The notes under the pieces were generated by a model. It was not told where the DNA came from. It did no database searches and saw nothing but the letters and a program-made list of their open reading frames with translations. From assembly GCA_963712165.1 (NCBI GenBank), contig CAVQGY010000001.1:372001-436000 (forward strand): a stretch of 64,000 nt of DNA, read 5' to 3'. Below are positions 40,891 to 50,439 of this stretch, piece after piece (within the stretch, counting starts at the first letter, position 1; the number at the start of each line of letters is the position of its first letter). Made by a program: the position numbers and the translations under genes. The stretch is from B10-G9 sp963712165 (lineage in GTDB: Bacteria > Chloroflexota > Anaerolineae > Anaerolineales > UBA11858).

Positions 40891-43158
40891 TCAGGATCCC
40901 TGACCTGGCTGAGTAGGATAGGATTGCTGTTCCAAAGGAAGAACAACATGGAATTCACTGCCCGGAAGGTGATCAGCATCCTTCACCAACCGCTCCACCC
41001 AGATCCGCCCGTTATGTGCCTCAATCACACTGCGGACTATAGCCAGCTCTTCTCCGGGTTTGTCCTCGCCGGCAGCTATCTCGTCCAGCAGGGAAAAATC
41101 AACCTGCATCGGGTTCATATACTCCTGGAAGAAGCGGTCCTTGGCATCAGAGTCGATCCCAATCCCTGTATCACAAACCACTATCTCTGCGCCTTCCCAT
41201 TTCAATACTTCGGATCGCGGTGGAATATGCCTGCCTGTAATGGTGATCTTCCCTCCCGAAGGCGTATGGGTCATCGCGTAATTGATCAATATCTCAAAGA
41301 CCTTTTTTAGAGCTGTGCTATCACCATAGACCGGGGGGATCTCTCCCAGGTTGTCATGAGATAAAGTGATCTTCCTGGCTTGCACATTTCCCCGCAGATC
41401 CTGGCAGATACCGTCTATCATGGTATAGAGCGACAAGGGAGTAGTGTCGATGGTCAGGTTCTTCGGCTGAATAGTTGCCGTGTCGATCATATTCTCTATG
41501 ATCACCTCCAGCCGGTCCGTTCCGGACACTATTCCCCTGATCAATTCACCATAATAGGCATCATCCATCAGGGAGCTGTCTCCAGCTAAAAGCCGTGAGT
41601 AACCAGTGACAATGGTTAAAGGCGAGCGGAGCTCATGGGCTTTGATGCTGATAATATCTGTAGCTGATTTTTTGATTTGCTCAACCTTGTCCAGAGCTGT
41701 GCCCTCGGATGCCTTTGCCTTTCGCAGTTGGCTGTCAATTTTTGACAGGCTTGCTACCAGGCGTGCGTTCTGCAGGGCAACTGATGTCTGGTCCGCAACA
41801 GTCGAGAGCAGCTCCAACTCGTCATCGGAAAAAGATGCTCCTGAACTTTTCTGCGAAAGCGCGAATAAACCGATCCATTCATCCTCAGTGTGGATTGGAA
41901 CAAGCGCTTCCACGGCCAGAGATCGGATCCAGGCCATCACATTCTCCGGAATGGTCTGGAATTTAGGAATGAACTCCAGCTCCGATTGTGTTAAGGGACG
42001 TTTTTCTTCTGCAAGGACTTTGGTGATCGGACTGTGAGCCGGGAGGAAATCCAAGTCAGGCAAGGTTGTAGAAGTGCCCTCAACAGCCCTGAGATACCAG
42101 TTGGGAGGATCCTTTTCTGGCTCCAGTCTATCAACCAGGAATAGCGTTCCTTTCTGGACATCCAACGCTTCGCAGATCATCTCAATGGTTACCTTGGACA
42201 GCAATTCAATATCCAAAATACTGCTGAGAGTTTTACTGTAGGAGCGGATTTCAAGGGTCCTGTTCTTTTCACTTGGCAAGATTCCAAGCAAGATCCCTTT
42301 AACAAGTTTATGAATTGGCAGGAAAAAAATCAAAACAATAACAGAAAAGAACACCCCTATAAAAACCGGTTTGTACCAGGACAAACCAATGAAGTATCTC
42401 TCCAGGATCAAAAAGCCCAAGGCATTGATAAGCATGATGGTGATACCAGCCAGTGAATAGGCAGCGAACTGAAATCCCAGATTTTTAAGATCGGGTAAAC
42501 GGTAGGTCAGGACCAAGTAGTTTAGAATGATCACTGCGGCAAGCAATAATAAACTACCCAACAACGCACGATCCAATAAAAACAGGACGGAGCTGCCAAT
42601 ATAGAGAACCATTGCTGATGTCCAATAGATCGTTCTTTGTTTGACTACTCTCCGATCAGTTGTCCTATAAGCCTGCAGGACTTGAATACTGGTCCAGACC
42701 ACAAAAGCACCCCATCCTACAGCTTGAATGACCGTTGACAGTATTGATTGCGCGTATCCTTCTGGAGATGTTCCCCAATTTGCCTCGCCAGGTAAGATAG
42801 CCAATATATCCGCAACCACAGCGATCAAGGCAATTCCAAGCAAGGCTATCAACCACAACCAGCCAGGATTTTCATTTTTGAAAACCGTGAAGGTCAAAGC
42901 AAATAACACCCCGCTGAAGAGGAGCAGGCCGTATCGAGGTAAATGGGCCCGAATCCCGGGGTTCATAAAATCCCACCAGGATAATTCTGTTCCAAGCAGG
43001 ATCAATGAGATCAATAAGAACAACCCAAGCAGGATAACCAGCAAATAATCGGCGATTTTGTATATGCGTAGTTTTCGGACAGCGTTGAAAATCAAACTGA
43101 CGCAGTAAACAGCCAGACATATATAAATAAGTGCCTTCAAGGTGAGAATATTATCCAT
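40891..43158 (-). CDS. Membrane sensor histidine kinase with GAF domain
   Basis: 755-residue kinase. The N-terminal ~280 residues contain about eight hydrophobic helices; then a GAF-like domain (about residues 310-460: LLSKVTIEMICEALDVQKGT, WIGLFALSQKSSGASFSDDE), a coiled linker, and the kinase core. H-box is KAHELRSPLTIVTGYSRLL with the phospho-acceptor His; the N-box is divergent (VFEILINYAMTHTPSGG); the G1 box is VVCDTGIGID. Starts 12 bases after the moeA stop, so it is the distal gene of the ProDH-UbiA-moeA transcript. No response regulator is adjacent. Confidence 0.9.
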   Translation of the reverse strand: MDNILTLKALIYICLAVYCVSLIFNAVRKLRIYKIADYLLVILLGLFLLISLILLGTELSWWDFMNPGIRAHLPRYGLLLFSGVLFALTFTVFKNENPGWLWLIALLGIALIAVVADILAILPGEANWGTSPEGYAQSILSTVIQAVGWGAFVVWTSIQVLQAYRTTDRRVVKQRTIYWTSAMVLYIGSSVLFLLDRALLGSLLLLAAVIILNYLVLTYRLPDLKNLGFQFAAYSLAGITIMLINALGFLILERYFIGLSWYKPVFIGVFFSVIVLIFFLPIHKLVKGILLGILPSEKNRTLEIRSYSKTLSSILDIELLSKVTIEMICEALDVQKGTLFLVDRLEPEKDPPNWYLRAVEGTSTTLPDLDFLPAHSPITKVLAEEKRPLTQSELEFIPKFQTIPENVMAWIRSLAVEALVPIHTEDEWIGLFALSQKSSGASFSDDELELLSTVADQTSVALQNARLVASLSKIDSQLRKAKASEGTALDKVEQIKKSATDIISIKAHELRSPLTIVTGYSRLLAGDSSLMDDAYYGELIRGIVSGTDRLEVIIENMIDTATIQPKNLTIDTTPLSLYTMIDGICQDLRGNVQARKITLSHDNLGEIPPVYGDSTALKKVFEILINYAMTHTPSGGKITITGRHIPPRSEVLKWEGAEIVVCDTGIGIDSDAKDRFFQEYMNPMQVDFSLLDEIAAGEDKPGEELAIVRSVIEAHNGRIWVERLVKDADHLPGSEFHVVLPLEQQSYPTQPGQGS

Positions 43159-43170
43159 ATTTCTCCCAAA

Positions 43171-44409
43171 TTACCCCATCAATTGGACGGTAACGGTAGC
43201 CCCCGCTTCCAGTCCTGTGACCGCGGGTGGGATCAAGATCAATCCATCTGCCCGGGCCAGCACAAAAATCAGATTACTCCTGCCGAATACTGGCTCTGCT
43301 TGCCAATTACCTGGTGATCCCTCAATCAATCGCACTGGTATCCAATCCTCTCGACCTGCTTGAGAAGGCAGGTTCACCATGAGTTCAGCTTCGACGGTCG
43401 GCCGGGGTCTGGGATTTTCCAGCCCCATGATTCTTTCCAGGATTGGCCTAATCATTACCTGGGCAATGACCAGGGCGCTCACCGGGTTGCCGGGCAATCC
43501 AATCATCAGCTTATTGCCCGCCAATGCCAGAATCGTAGGTTTTCCAGGCTTGATATGCAGCCCATGGACAAAAACCCCCGGATCTCCCAGCTCATTCATG
43601 ATCTCTGCAGTATAATCCCTGGCACTGGCAGAAGACCCGGCAGTGACAATCAAATGGTCACATTCCTCCAACCCTTTGGCCATCACTGAGCGGAGTTCGT
43701 CTCGGCTATCAGGAATGATACCATAATGAAAGGTCCTCGCCCCTAGCTGATGGATCAATGCGCCCAATGTATAGGTATTAATATCTCGCACCTTACCCAA
43801 TCCTGGTTTTTCATCCGGCGGGATCACTTCATCGCCACTGGAAATCAACCCGATCAGTGGAGATTTGGTGATCTCTACTTCTGTGATTCCCAGAGCCATT
43901 AATCCCCCGATCTCGGCCGGCCTCAAACGCGTTCCTTTGGGAATGACAACATCCCCCTCTTTAATATCCTCTCCAATATTGATCAGATTATCCCCAGAAG
44001 CGGCAGGACGATAGATCTCGATCTCTCCATTCTTCAGCGCCTGGGTATCCTCAAGCATAACTACCGCATCTGCGTTCTCAGGAAGCATTCCCCCGGTGTG
44101 AATGAGCCCGCACTGGGAACTGGCAAGAGAAAAATCAGGTTCCTGTCCCATGAGGATTTCCCCGACCAGCTTAAGATATGCTGGCAATCCCTCGCTGGCA
44201 CCATGCGTATCCCGGGCCTTCACAGCATAGCCATCAACAGTTGAGCGCCTGAAATCCGGCAGATCCTGGGGAGAGTAGATATCATTAGCCGTGATCTTTC
44301 CCAAAGCCAGTTCCGTGTTCATAACTTCGCTGGTTATGGATATTTCCAGCTGGCGATACAGCAGATCTAGGCCTTCCTCAGGTGTAACCAAAGACAGAAA
44401 TTCCGGCAT
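43171..44409 (-). CDS. moeA: Molybdopterin molybdenumtransferase
   Basis: Inserts molybdate into adenylated molybdopterin. The 412-residue protein has RSTVDGYAVKARDT near the N-terminus, IHTGGMLPENADAVVMLEDT, the MoCF_biosynth domain with GLISSGDEVIPPDE and ITVTAGSSASARDYTA-like region (usual GGVSVGDYD, here more Ala/Ser), and the C-terminal GLPGNPVSALV. No other Mo-cofactor gene is nearby. Separated by 16 bases from the UbiA-like gene upstream and 12 from the kinase downstream. Confidence 0.93.
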   Translation of the reverse strand: MPEFLSLVTPEEGLDLLYRQLEISITSEVMNTELALGKITANDIYSPQDLPDFRRSTVDGYAVKARDTHGASEGLPAYLKLVGEILMGQEPDFSLASSQCGLIHTGGMLPENADAVVMLEDTQALKNGEIEIYRPAASGDNLINIGEDIKEGDVVIPKGTRLRPAEIGGLMALGITEVEITKSPLIGLISSGDEVIPPDEKPGLGKVRDINTYTLGALIHQLGARTFHYGIIPDSRDELRSVMAKGLEECDHLIVTAGSSASARDYTAEIMNELGDPGVFVHGLHIKPGKPTILALAGNKLMIGLPGNPVSALVIAQVMIRPILERIMGLENPRPRPTVEAELMVNLPSQAGREDWIPVRLIEGSPGNWQAEPVFGRSNLIFVLARADGLILIPPAVTGLEAGATVTVQLMG

Positions 44410-44425
44410 AAACCTCCCATGAATC

Positions 44426-45334
44426 CTAGAATATCCAGGCAGTGAACGCGATCAAGTAAAGGGGTAAAAAGAAAACAACTGTTGCTAGAAAGATGATCAT
44501 CGGCCAGCGGACAGGAGCACCCTGCTCCAATCCAGAGTAAATCCAGATCAAATACGCTCCGGGTATCAACGTCAAGAATACCGGTCCGGCAATGCGCAGC
44601 GGCAGTCCAAAAAGCATCGCAGCTCCAAAAAGCAGAAACCCGCTCAATACCAGCATATTATGAAGGAAAATCCCCCTTACCCACCCCAGTCTAACCAGAA
44701 GTGTTTTCAGTTCAATGCGATAGTCAGCAGGGTAAGACCGCAAACTTAGAGTGAGAATCAATGCCAGGTGGAGGGGAAAGAGAGGAAATATGCCCAGGGT
44801 AAGAAAACGGTGAAATTCACCATACTGGGTCAAAAAGGCCAGCGCTGGTGGAAAAATCACCAGAGAGATCGAAACCAGGAATTCACCGATCCCGGAAAAC
44901 TTCAAGTTCAAACCTGGCATCAACAGGGAACCGGAAAATACGAAACAAGCTGCCATGATCACGCCTACGGGTGGAGTGATCTTAGTTTCCAGTCCGATCA
45001 GGATGGTCAGCACTCCCGCAGCCGAAAATAGCGCCAGGGCTCCAAATAACAACAGATTGGACGATGGTTCTTGACTCTTCCCATCATTCGGGCTGGCCGC
45101 TCCCCGTGCCGGGAGGATGGGGGATACAAATGGAACCTTGAGATAATCGCTTAGAAGGAATACTCCCAGGAATAAACATAACAACCAGGACAAACCTAAT
45201 CCAAAAACAATCAAGTCCATCCTGGCACCCAGATAGCGAGCCAATCCAGCCCCTGCCAGGTATAAGGCCAGGACTGTCATCAGATGGAAGGGGCGGATAT
45301 GATGGAACTGATTGGTTTTGATCCGGTCGGTCAT
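44426..45334 (-). CDS. UbiA-like membrane protein, first Asp motif missing
   Basis: About 302 residues with eight or nine hydrophobic helices. RPFHLMTVLALYLAGAGLA at the N-terminus and the late loop YPADYRIELKTLLVRLGWV resemble UbiA prenyltransferases (RPxxLxxxxL..., DxxxDxxxGKRTLxVRLG). The first metal motif NDxxD is not visible: its place holds FLLSDYLKVP. The protein may be an inactive or altered prenyltransferase homolog. The start is uncertain: ATG 45334 abuts a GGAG, and TTG 45361 would add nine residues. Confidence 0.6.
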   Translation of the reverse strand: MTDRIKTNQFHHIRPFHLMTVLALYLAGAGLARYLGARMDLIVFGLGLSWLLCLFLGVFLLSDYLKVPFVSPILPARGAASPNDGKSQEPSSNLLLFGALALFSAAGVLTILIGLETKITPPVGVIMAACFVFSGSLLMPGLNLKFSGIGEFLVSISLVIFPPALAFLTQYGEFHRFLTLGIFPLFPLHLALILTLSLRSYPADYRIELKTLLVRLGWVRGIFLHNMLVLSGFLLFGAAMLFGLPLRIAGPVFLTLIPGAYLIWIYSGLEQGAPVRWPMIIFLATVVFFLPLYLIAFTAWIF

Positions 45335-45406
45335 CTCCACTTGATTATATCTAGCTTTCAAGCGCCGGGAAGTGGATTTCGTTGAGTTGATAAACCGGTA
45401 GAGCTG

Positions 45407-46366
45407 TCAGCGCCGGAGCAGATTGGAAAGGAAAAACCACAAATTGGCTGGTCGTTCCGCCAAACGGCGGACAAAATAGGGATACCATTCCTTTCCGTAG
45501 GGGACATAGACCCGGACAGGGTATCCTTCCCTGACCAATTCCAGCTGCAGGTCCTCCCGGATTCCATGAAGCATTTGAAACTCCAATCCAGTACGGTCCA
45601 GGCCGATCTTCTCAGCATACTGACAGGCATACTCGATCCGCTGTTGATCATGGGTAGCGATGGCTGGCAAGGGAGGGATTCCCCCCTCTGGACTCAAATG
45701 GGATCCAATCTCCAGGGATTTATCCAGCAGGGCTTTGGTAAGTCGGTCAAAATTCGTATCCACATCGCTTTTTCGGGGATAGGCAACACTGCGCGGCTCT
45801 TTATAGGCTCCTTTACATAACCGGATCTTATTGCCTTCAGACAGCAGATCCTTTACATCCTGCTCTGATCGGTACAAGCTGGCCTGGATCACAATCCCTA
45901 TAAACTCAGCGAATCCTGTATTTCGGATTTTTCTATACAGATCCAGGGTCGGTTGGGTCAGTTCAGAATCTTCCATGTCGATGCGGATATAGATCTTTGC
46001 CTGGCGGGCTTTTTCCAGAATGCGGGCCAGGTTCTCTTCACATAAGTCCGGATCCACAACCAGACCGATCTGACTCAATTTGATGGATACTCCTGAACAA
46101 ACGCTATCAGCCTTAAGCCGGTCAATGATATGTATGATCTCATCAGCAGCCTGCCTGGCATTCTCCCCGGAAGTGACGTTCTCCCCCAAATGATCCAGAG
46201 TAGTGCAAATTCCCTGCTGCTGTAGCTTGCTCACAACCGTGATGGCTTCGTCAAGGGTTTCCCCGGCGACAAAACGGGCCGCTGTCCTGCGAGCAAATCC
46301 CCAGCGCTGAATGATATTCCTGGCCCATTGTGCCTGAGAAAGATAGATCAAGAGCATTTTCAACAT
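45407..46366 (-). CDS. Proline dehydrogenase (monofunctional)
   Basis: FAD enzyme of 319 residues oxidising proline to pyrroline-5-carboxylate. The TIM-barrel shows TTLDHLGENVTS, SIKLSQIGLVVDPDL, IRIDMEDSELTQPTLDLYR, KIRLCKGAYKEP and ATHDQQRIEYA, ending in the family signature VRVYVPYGKEWYPYFVRRLA followed by ERPAN. Length fits the single-domain Thermus-type enzyme. GGATATGGGG precedes the ATG. First gene of a minus-strand operon; no P5C dehydrogenase is in the window. Confidence 0.93.
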   Translation of the reverse strand: MLKMLLIYLSQAQWARNIIQRWGFARRTAARFVAGETLDEAITVVSKLQQQGICTTLDHLGENVTSGENARQAADEIIHIIDRLKADSVCSGVSIKLSQIGLVVDPDLCEENLARILEKARQAKIYIRIDMEDSELTQPTLDLYRKIRNTGFAEFIGIVIQASLYRSEQDVKDLLSEGNKIRLCKGAYKEPRSVAYPRKSDVDTNFDRLTKALLDKSLEIGSHLSPEGGIPPLPAIATHDQQRIEYACQYAEKIGLDRTGLEFQMLHGIREDLQLELVREGYPVRVYVPYGKEWYPYFVRRLAERPANLWFFLSNLLRR

Positions 46367-46615
46367 GTCCCCATATCCTTTTACTGAGGTCTTTCCATTA
46401 CTCTAATCCTACTCAGAGAGCACTGATATTGCCATGCCGAATTTACTTCAAACCGGCGCTTAATGTCAGTCATTCATTTTCTATCGGGATCCTCATCTGG
46501 CCTAATATCTCGCAGGCAGCCTATCCTTGATTATTCATCCAACATTGCCTGGAAAGCCAATGAGATATGATAGAATAAACAAGAAATTTGGACAAATGTC
46601 ATCTGAGGCAAATTA

Positions 46616-46933
46616 ATGCTTAAGAAAGAATATATCAAAAGCCGCGATATTTATAAAGTGACCTTCCGCCTAGCTAAACGTGAACAGCCGGATTATGAAA
46701 TCACCTCAGCTGCGTTGGTGGCAGATTTCAATGACTGGAGCTTTAACAATACGCCGATGCTCAAATTGAAGAATGGAGATTTTAAAGTGGTAGTTGAGCT
46801 GAAACCCGGTCAGAAATATGAGTTCCGCTACCTGCTGAACGGAGAGAAATGGTATAACGAATGGCAAGCAGATGAATATATAATGGGCGATTTTGGCAAG
46901 GATAATTGTGTGATCGAGCTGCCTGGGGGTTAA
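46616..46933 (+). CDS. Stand-alone CBM48 (isoamylase N-terminal-like) protein
   Basis: 105-residue carbohydrate-binding fold without a catalytic partner. ALVADFNDWSFNNTPMLKLK, then DFKVVVELKPGQKYEFRYLL and WYNEWQADEYIMGDFG, gives the aromatic platform of glycogen-binding CBM48/AMPK-beta modules (conserved W, K/R and N). A GAGG site precedes ATG 46616 and a terminator follows at 46962. Probably binds glycogen or another alpha-glucan in the cytoplasm. Confidence 0.85.
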   Translation: MLKKEYIKSRDIYKVTFRLAKREQPDYEITSAALVADFNDWSFNNTPMLKLKNGDFKVVVELKPGQKYEFRYLLNGEKWYNEWQADEYIMGDFGKDNCVIELPGG

Positions 46934-46961
46934 GTCCAGACACGCTGAAAGCCAACCCTTC

Positions 46962-47009
46962 TACCGGGAGAATCGAGCGATGATTCCTGCTCAATTCCCC
47001 GGTATTTTT
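46962..47009 (+). terminator. Terminator of the CBM48 gene
   Basis: TACCGGG-A-GAAT-C-GAGC ... GCTC-A-ATTC-C-CCGGTA followed by T5: long stem with single mismatches. Confidence 0.75.
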
Positions 47010-47017
47010 CTTATTGA

Positions 47018-47046
47018 TTGGCAACCTGCCCTTCCTGTGATAAACT
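47018..47046 (+). promoter_or_regulatory. Candidate promoter of 47085
   Basis: TTGGCA 47018-47023, 17-base spacer, TAAACT 47041-47046. Confidence 0.55.
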
Positions 47047-47084
47047 ACCCCCTGCACCAGGCTGTTGCCTGATGGAGTTTAATT

Positions 47085-48575
47085 GTGAGACGTCGACCTA
47101 GATTTTCAGCATTAAGTTGGTTTTCGATACTATTCTTGATCGCAGCAGCCTTATTCTCGATCATGCAATTTGTACAATTCAGCCGATTAAGGACTACCTA
47201 TCCCGGCAATATGACCATTGCTGAGGTTCCTGTTGGAGGATTGGACCGCCGGGGAGCTGCTGATAGGCTTCTCCAGGCATATTCCCTACCGGTTGAGCTG
47301 GTCTATGATGACCAGATCATCCTTTTTCAGCCATCCATTTGTGGTTTTGAGCTGGATCTGGAAAGCATGTTAGCCGCTGCAGATCTTGAGCGAAACAAAC
47401 AATCATTCTGGGTTGGCTTCTGGGATTATCTCTGGGGTAGACAGATCAGAACCGTCGCCATACCTCTCCGGGCTACGTACTCGGAAAGCCGTTTGCGCAC
47501 ATACCTGAAAGATGAGATAGCAGCTCGCTACGATAAACCCCCCTCTCCAGCTGTTCCCCAGGCTGGGACTGTCAATTTCGCACCCGGTTCTTTTGGCACA
47601 GAATTGGATCTCGACACAGCTGTTTTGTTGATCGACGACGCCATGCAATCGGTGAAAAACCGTTCCATAAACCTGCCCAGGAAACAGACCAGCCCTCCCC
47701 GGGCCTCTCTCCAAAATTTGGAGACCTTCCTGAAACAAACCATAGAATTAAATGATTTTGATGGCCTGGTAGGTTTATATATGCTGAATATGACCACCCA
47801 GGAAGAGATCCATTTCGCCTATCAGAATGGATTGGATATCCCCACTAATCCAGATGTTGCTTTCACCACCGCCAGCATTGTTAAGATCCCCATTATGACC
47901 TCCATTTTTTCAAGGATCGAAGAGGATGAAGACCCAGAAACCCTCAACCTGCTCCAAACAATGATCATCGAGTCCGGAAATGATCCTGCTGACTGGGTCA
48001 TGGAAAGGGTGATACACCCCGACCTGGGACCGCTGGAAGTGACCGCAGACATGAAGGCTCTGGGACTTGAGAACACGTTCCTGGCTGGTGAATTTAGATT
48101 GGGATCCCCCTTGTTGCGTGATTTTAGAACACCGGCCAATCAGCGGGATGATGTGGATACTGACCCAGACCGATACAATCAAAGCACGGCATCTGATATG
48201 GGTATGCTACTGGAAGATATCTATCTTTGTGCTGACAATGGCTCTGGGGCATTCAAGGCCATATTTGGAGATAAGATCACTCAGTCAGAGTGCCAACTCA
48301 TGATCGATTACCTCGTGCAGAATAAAATGCCTTACCTTGTGAAAGCAGGTGTACCTGACGTCAACGTTGTAGCCCACAAACATGGCTATGTGTCCGGGAT
48401 CAACGGCATCATGCAAACCCTGGGTGACGCAGGCATTATCTATTCGCCCGGCGGGGATTATATCCTGGTGATTTTCCTTTACCATCCTCAACAGCTGATC
48501 TGGGACAACGCTTCCTTCCTGGTTGGGCAGCTATCTGGCACGATCTACAATTTCTACAATCAAACCCTTCAGTAG
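47085..48575 (+). CDS. Membrane-anchored class A beta-lactamase-fold serine hydrolase
   Basis: 496 residues starting at GTG behind GGAG. One N-terminal membrane helix (residues 11-31), then a VanW/PG_binding_4-like domain (about 40-185: NMTIAEVPVGGLDRRGAADR, ICGFELDLESMLAAADL), then a penicillin-recognising fold with SxxK (Ser264, Lys267 in TASIVKIPI), SGN (297-299) and HKHGYVSG in the place of KTG. Likely acts on peptidoglycan outside the membrane; a penicillinase role is possible but not indicated. Ends in its own terminator. Confidence 0.85.
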   Translation: MRRRPRFSALSWFSILFLIAAALFSIMQFVQFSRLRTTYPGNMTIAEVPVGGLDRRGAADRLLQAYSLPVELVYDDQIILFQPSICGFELDLESMLAAADLERNKQSFWVGFWDYLWGRQIRTVAIPLRATYSESRLRTYLKDEIAARYDKPPSPAVPQAGTVNFAPGSFGTELDLDTAVLLIDDAMQSVKNRSINLPRKQTSPPRASLQNLETFLKQTIELNDFDGLVGLYMLNMTTQEEIHFAYQNGLDIPTNPDVAFTTASIVKIPIMTSIFSRIEEDEDPETLNLLQTMIIESGNDPADWVMERVIHPDLGPLEVTADMKALGLENTFLAGEFRLGSPLLRDFRTPANQRDDVDTDPDRYNQSTASDMGMLLEDIYLCADNGSGAFKAIFGDKITQSECQLMIDYLVQNKMPYLVKAGVPDVNVVAHKHGYVSGINGIMQTLGDAGIIYSPGGDYILVIFLYHPQQLIWDNASFLVGQLSGTIYNFYNQTLQ

Positions 48576-48604
48576 AATGATTCAGTCCGCGTCTATAACA
48601 TAAC

Positions 48605-48637
48605 AAAAACCCGCCGGTTGATCAGGCGGGTTTTTTC
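48605..48637. terminator. Bidirectional terminator
   Basis: AAAACCCGCC-GGTTGATCA-GGCGGGTTTTTT between convergent genes. Confidence 0.9.
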
Positions 48638-48653
48638 AATCAAGGACAGGGCC

Positions 48654-49616
48654 TTATAAATCTCGATTCAGTAGAAATGGACCTAGTTTTTCAAGAGCGT
48701 CTTTTTCTTTACAGTCTGGAAAACCTTCCAGATTCCTGACACCTTCCGCCACACACTGACTGGCCTCCTCGAGGGCTTGTTCAATCACTCCGCTCTCATT
48801 GATGCGTTGGATCAAGCCATCCGCTTCATCTTCTGTGGCAGTCCCATCCAGGCAGGCAAGAAGGACTTTATCATCCGGGTGTTGTTCACCGTAGTAGATC
48901 GCTGGCAGTGTCGGAATTCCCTGCCGCAAGTCGTTGCCAATCGGTTTCCCGACTGTGTCCTGGTCTCCTGTGAAATCCAAGACATCATCCACGATCTGAA
49001 AAGCCTTACCAAGCTCCATTCCGTACATTTCCGCGGGCTTGATATACTTACGATCCGCAGGGCTTACCATAGCCGCTGCTCTTGTTGAAAGGGCAAATAG
49101 AGAACCTGTCTTCTCATAAATGCGGAAATAATAATCCTCCCTCGTAGGAAGTTTGGACTTCCCAAACAACTGGGATAATTCCCCATTAACGATAATGCTG
49201 AGAGTCTCCGCAAAAATACTCATAGCCTCAGTGGATCCGATCTCAGCAGCCAGCCGGGCAGCCTGGGCAAAAATATAATCCCCCGTGAGAACCGTTGCTG
49301 CAGGAGTCCAATGAGAGTTCAGAGTCGGGTTTCCACGGCGCAGGAGCGCACCATCGATCAGGTCATCATGTACCAGGGTAGCTGTGTGAAGCATTTCGAT
49401 CGCGGCACTGAGTGAAATGATCTTACCCTCATCCGCTCCTAGCATCTTCCCCATCAACAAGGTTATGATCGGCCGGATCCGCTTTCCTCCAGAAGACATC
49501 AGATGATCCAGAGCTGCAATCAAATCTGGATGGTATCCCGAGGAATAGGAAACCATTTTTTCTTCAACCTTGACCAGCTTATCCTCAAGGTGAGATAAAA
49601 AACCTACCTGGATCAA
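48654..49616 (-). CDS. Polyprenyl diphosphate synthase
   Basis: Trans-isoprenyl chain elongation enzyme of 320 residues. GGKRIRP (IPP binding), first Asp-rich motif LVHDDLIDGALLRRGNPT and second motif FQIVDDVLDFTGD are intact, with GKPIGNDLRQGIPTLP after it. Product length cannot be read safely; a quinone side chain or undecaprenyl-type role is possible. The TTG start at 49616 is chosen because GGGAG lies 8 bases upstream and it falls just after the tatD stop; longer frames would run into tatD. Confidence 0.9.
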   Translation of the reverse strand: MIQVGFLSHLEDKLVKVEEKMVSYSSGYHPDLIAALDHLMSSGGKRIRPIITLLMGKMLGADEGKIISLSAAIEMLHTATLVHDDLIDGALLRRGNPTLNSHWTPAATVLTGDYIFAQAARLAAEIGSTEAMSIFAETLSIIVNGELSQLFGKSKLPTREDYYFRIYEKTGSLFALSTRAAAMVSPADRKYIKPAEMYGMELGKAFQIVDDVLDFTGDQDTVGKPIGNDLRQGIPTLPAIYYGEQHPDDKVLLACLDGTATEDEADGLIQRINESGVIEQALEEASQCVAEGVRNLEGFPDCKEKDALEKLGPFLLNRDL

Positions 49617-49620
49617 ATCA

Positions 49621-50439
49621 TTACTCCCACATAAATAAATCAGCTGCGTTGGCAGTTGTTTGATTGGCAACCAGGCCAACTGGCTGGCCAATTACTTCAC
49701 TTATTTTATCAATAATATAACAAACATGGGCAGGTTCATTCCGTTTTCCTCTTTGAGCCTGGGGAGACAAGAAAGGCCCATCGGTCTCGATCAGCAGCCT
49801 GTCCAGGGGAGCAGTTTTTACTACTTCTCTCAAAGTATCAGCTTTTTTATAGGTCACAGGACCTGTAATGCCTAGGTAAAAACCCAAGCCCAGCGCTGAT
49901 TTGCTTTCCTGTACATTTCCTGAAAAACTATGGATCACTCCCGGTTTGTGGGTTCTGCCCTCAAATGGCGGGTCCGCCCCAGAGACCCACTCAGCGAGGA
50001 TGGTCAATAGATCCTCAATACAGGACCTGTCTTCCTCAGATTGGTTCCTCACATGCAGGATCACCGGTAAATGGGTTTCCAACGCCAGCTTTAGTTGCAG
50101 ATTGAGGATCTCCTTCTGTAAAACCCTGGGAGTCCTATCGCGATAATAATCCAATCCTATCTCGCCAATCGCGACGACCTTGGTATGATCAGTCAGATCC
50201 CGCAAACCTCTCAAGGTCTCAGTATTCCAGGTTCTTCCACTGTTAGGGTGAACGCCAACAGCCGCATAAAGCAGGGGATCCTTTTCCACTAGATTAATGA
50301 TCTCACTGCTGGATTCAAGGTCTATCGCCGGAACAAGAATGCGCTGAAGACCTGCTGCACGGGATCGCTCCAAAACAGCATCAAGATCTGGATGATAGCG
50401 ATCAAAATTCAGATGGCAGTGGGTGTCAGTAAGAAACAC
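49621..50439 (-). CDS. tatD: TatD family metal-dependent deoxyribonuclease
   Basis: 272-residue amidohydrolase-fold enzyme. Metal ligands are visible in TDTHCHLNF (His7, His9), AIGEIGLDYYRD (Glu), VILHVRN (His), VIHSFSG (His) and LLIETDGPFL (Asp). Starts at GTG 50439, overlapping the stop of the phosphohexomutase gene by one base (TAGTG), so translation is coupled. The family acts as a 3'-5' DNase and in RNA quality control. Confidence 0.92.
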   Translation of the reverse strand: MFLTDTHCHLNFDRYHPDLDAVLERSRAAGLQRILVPAIDLESSSEIINLVEKDPLLYAAVGVHPNSGRTWNTETLRGLRDLTDHTKVVAIGEIGLDYYRDRTPRVLQKEILNLQLKLALETHLPVILHVRNQSEEDRSCIEDLLTILAEWVSGADPPFEGRTHKPGVIHSFSGNVQESKSALGLGFYLGITGPVTYKKADTLREVVKTAPLDRLLIETDGPFLSPQAQRGKRNEPAHVCYIIDKISEVIGQPVGLVANQTTANAADLFMWE

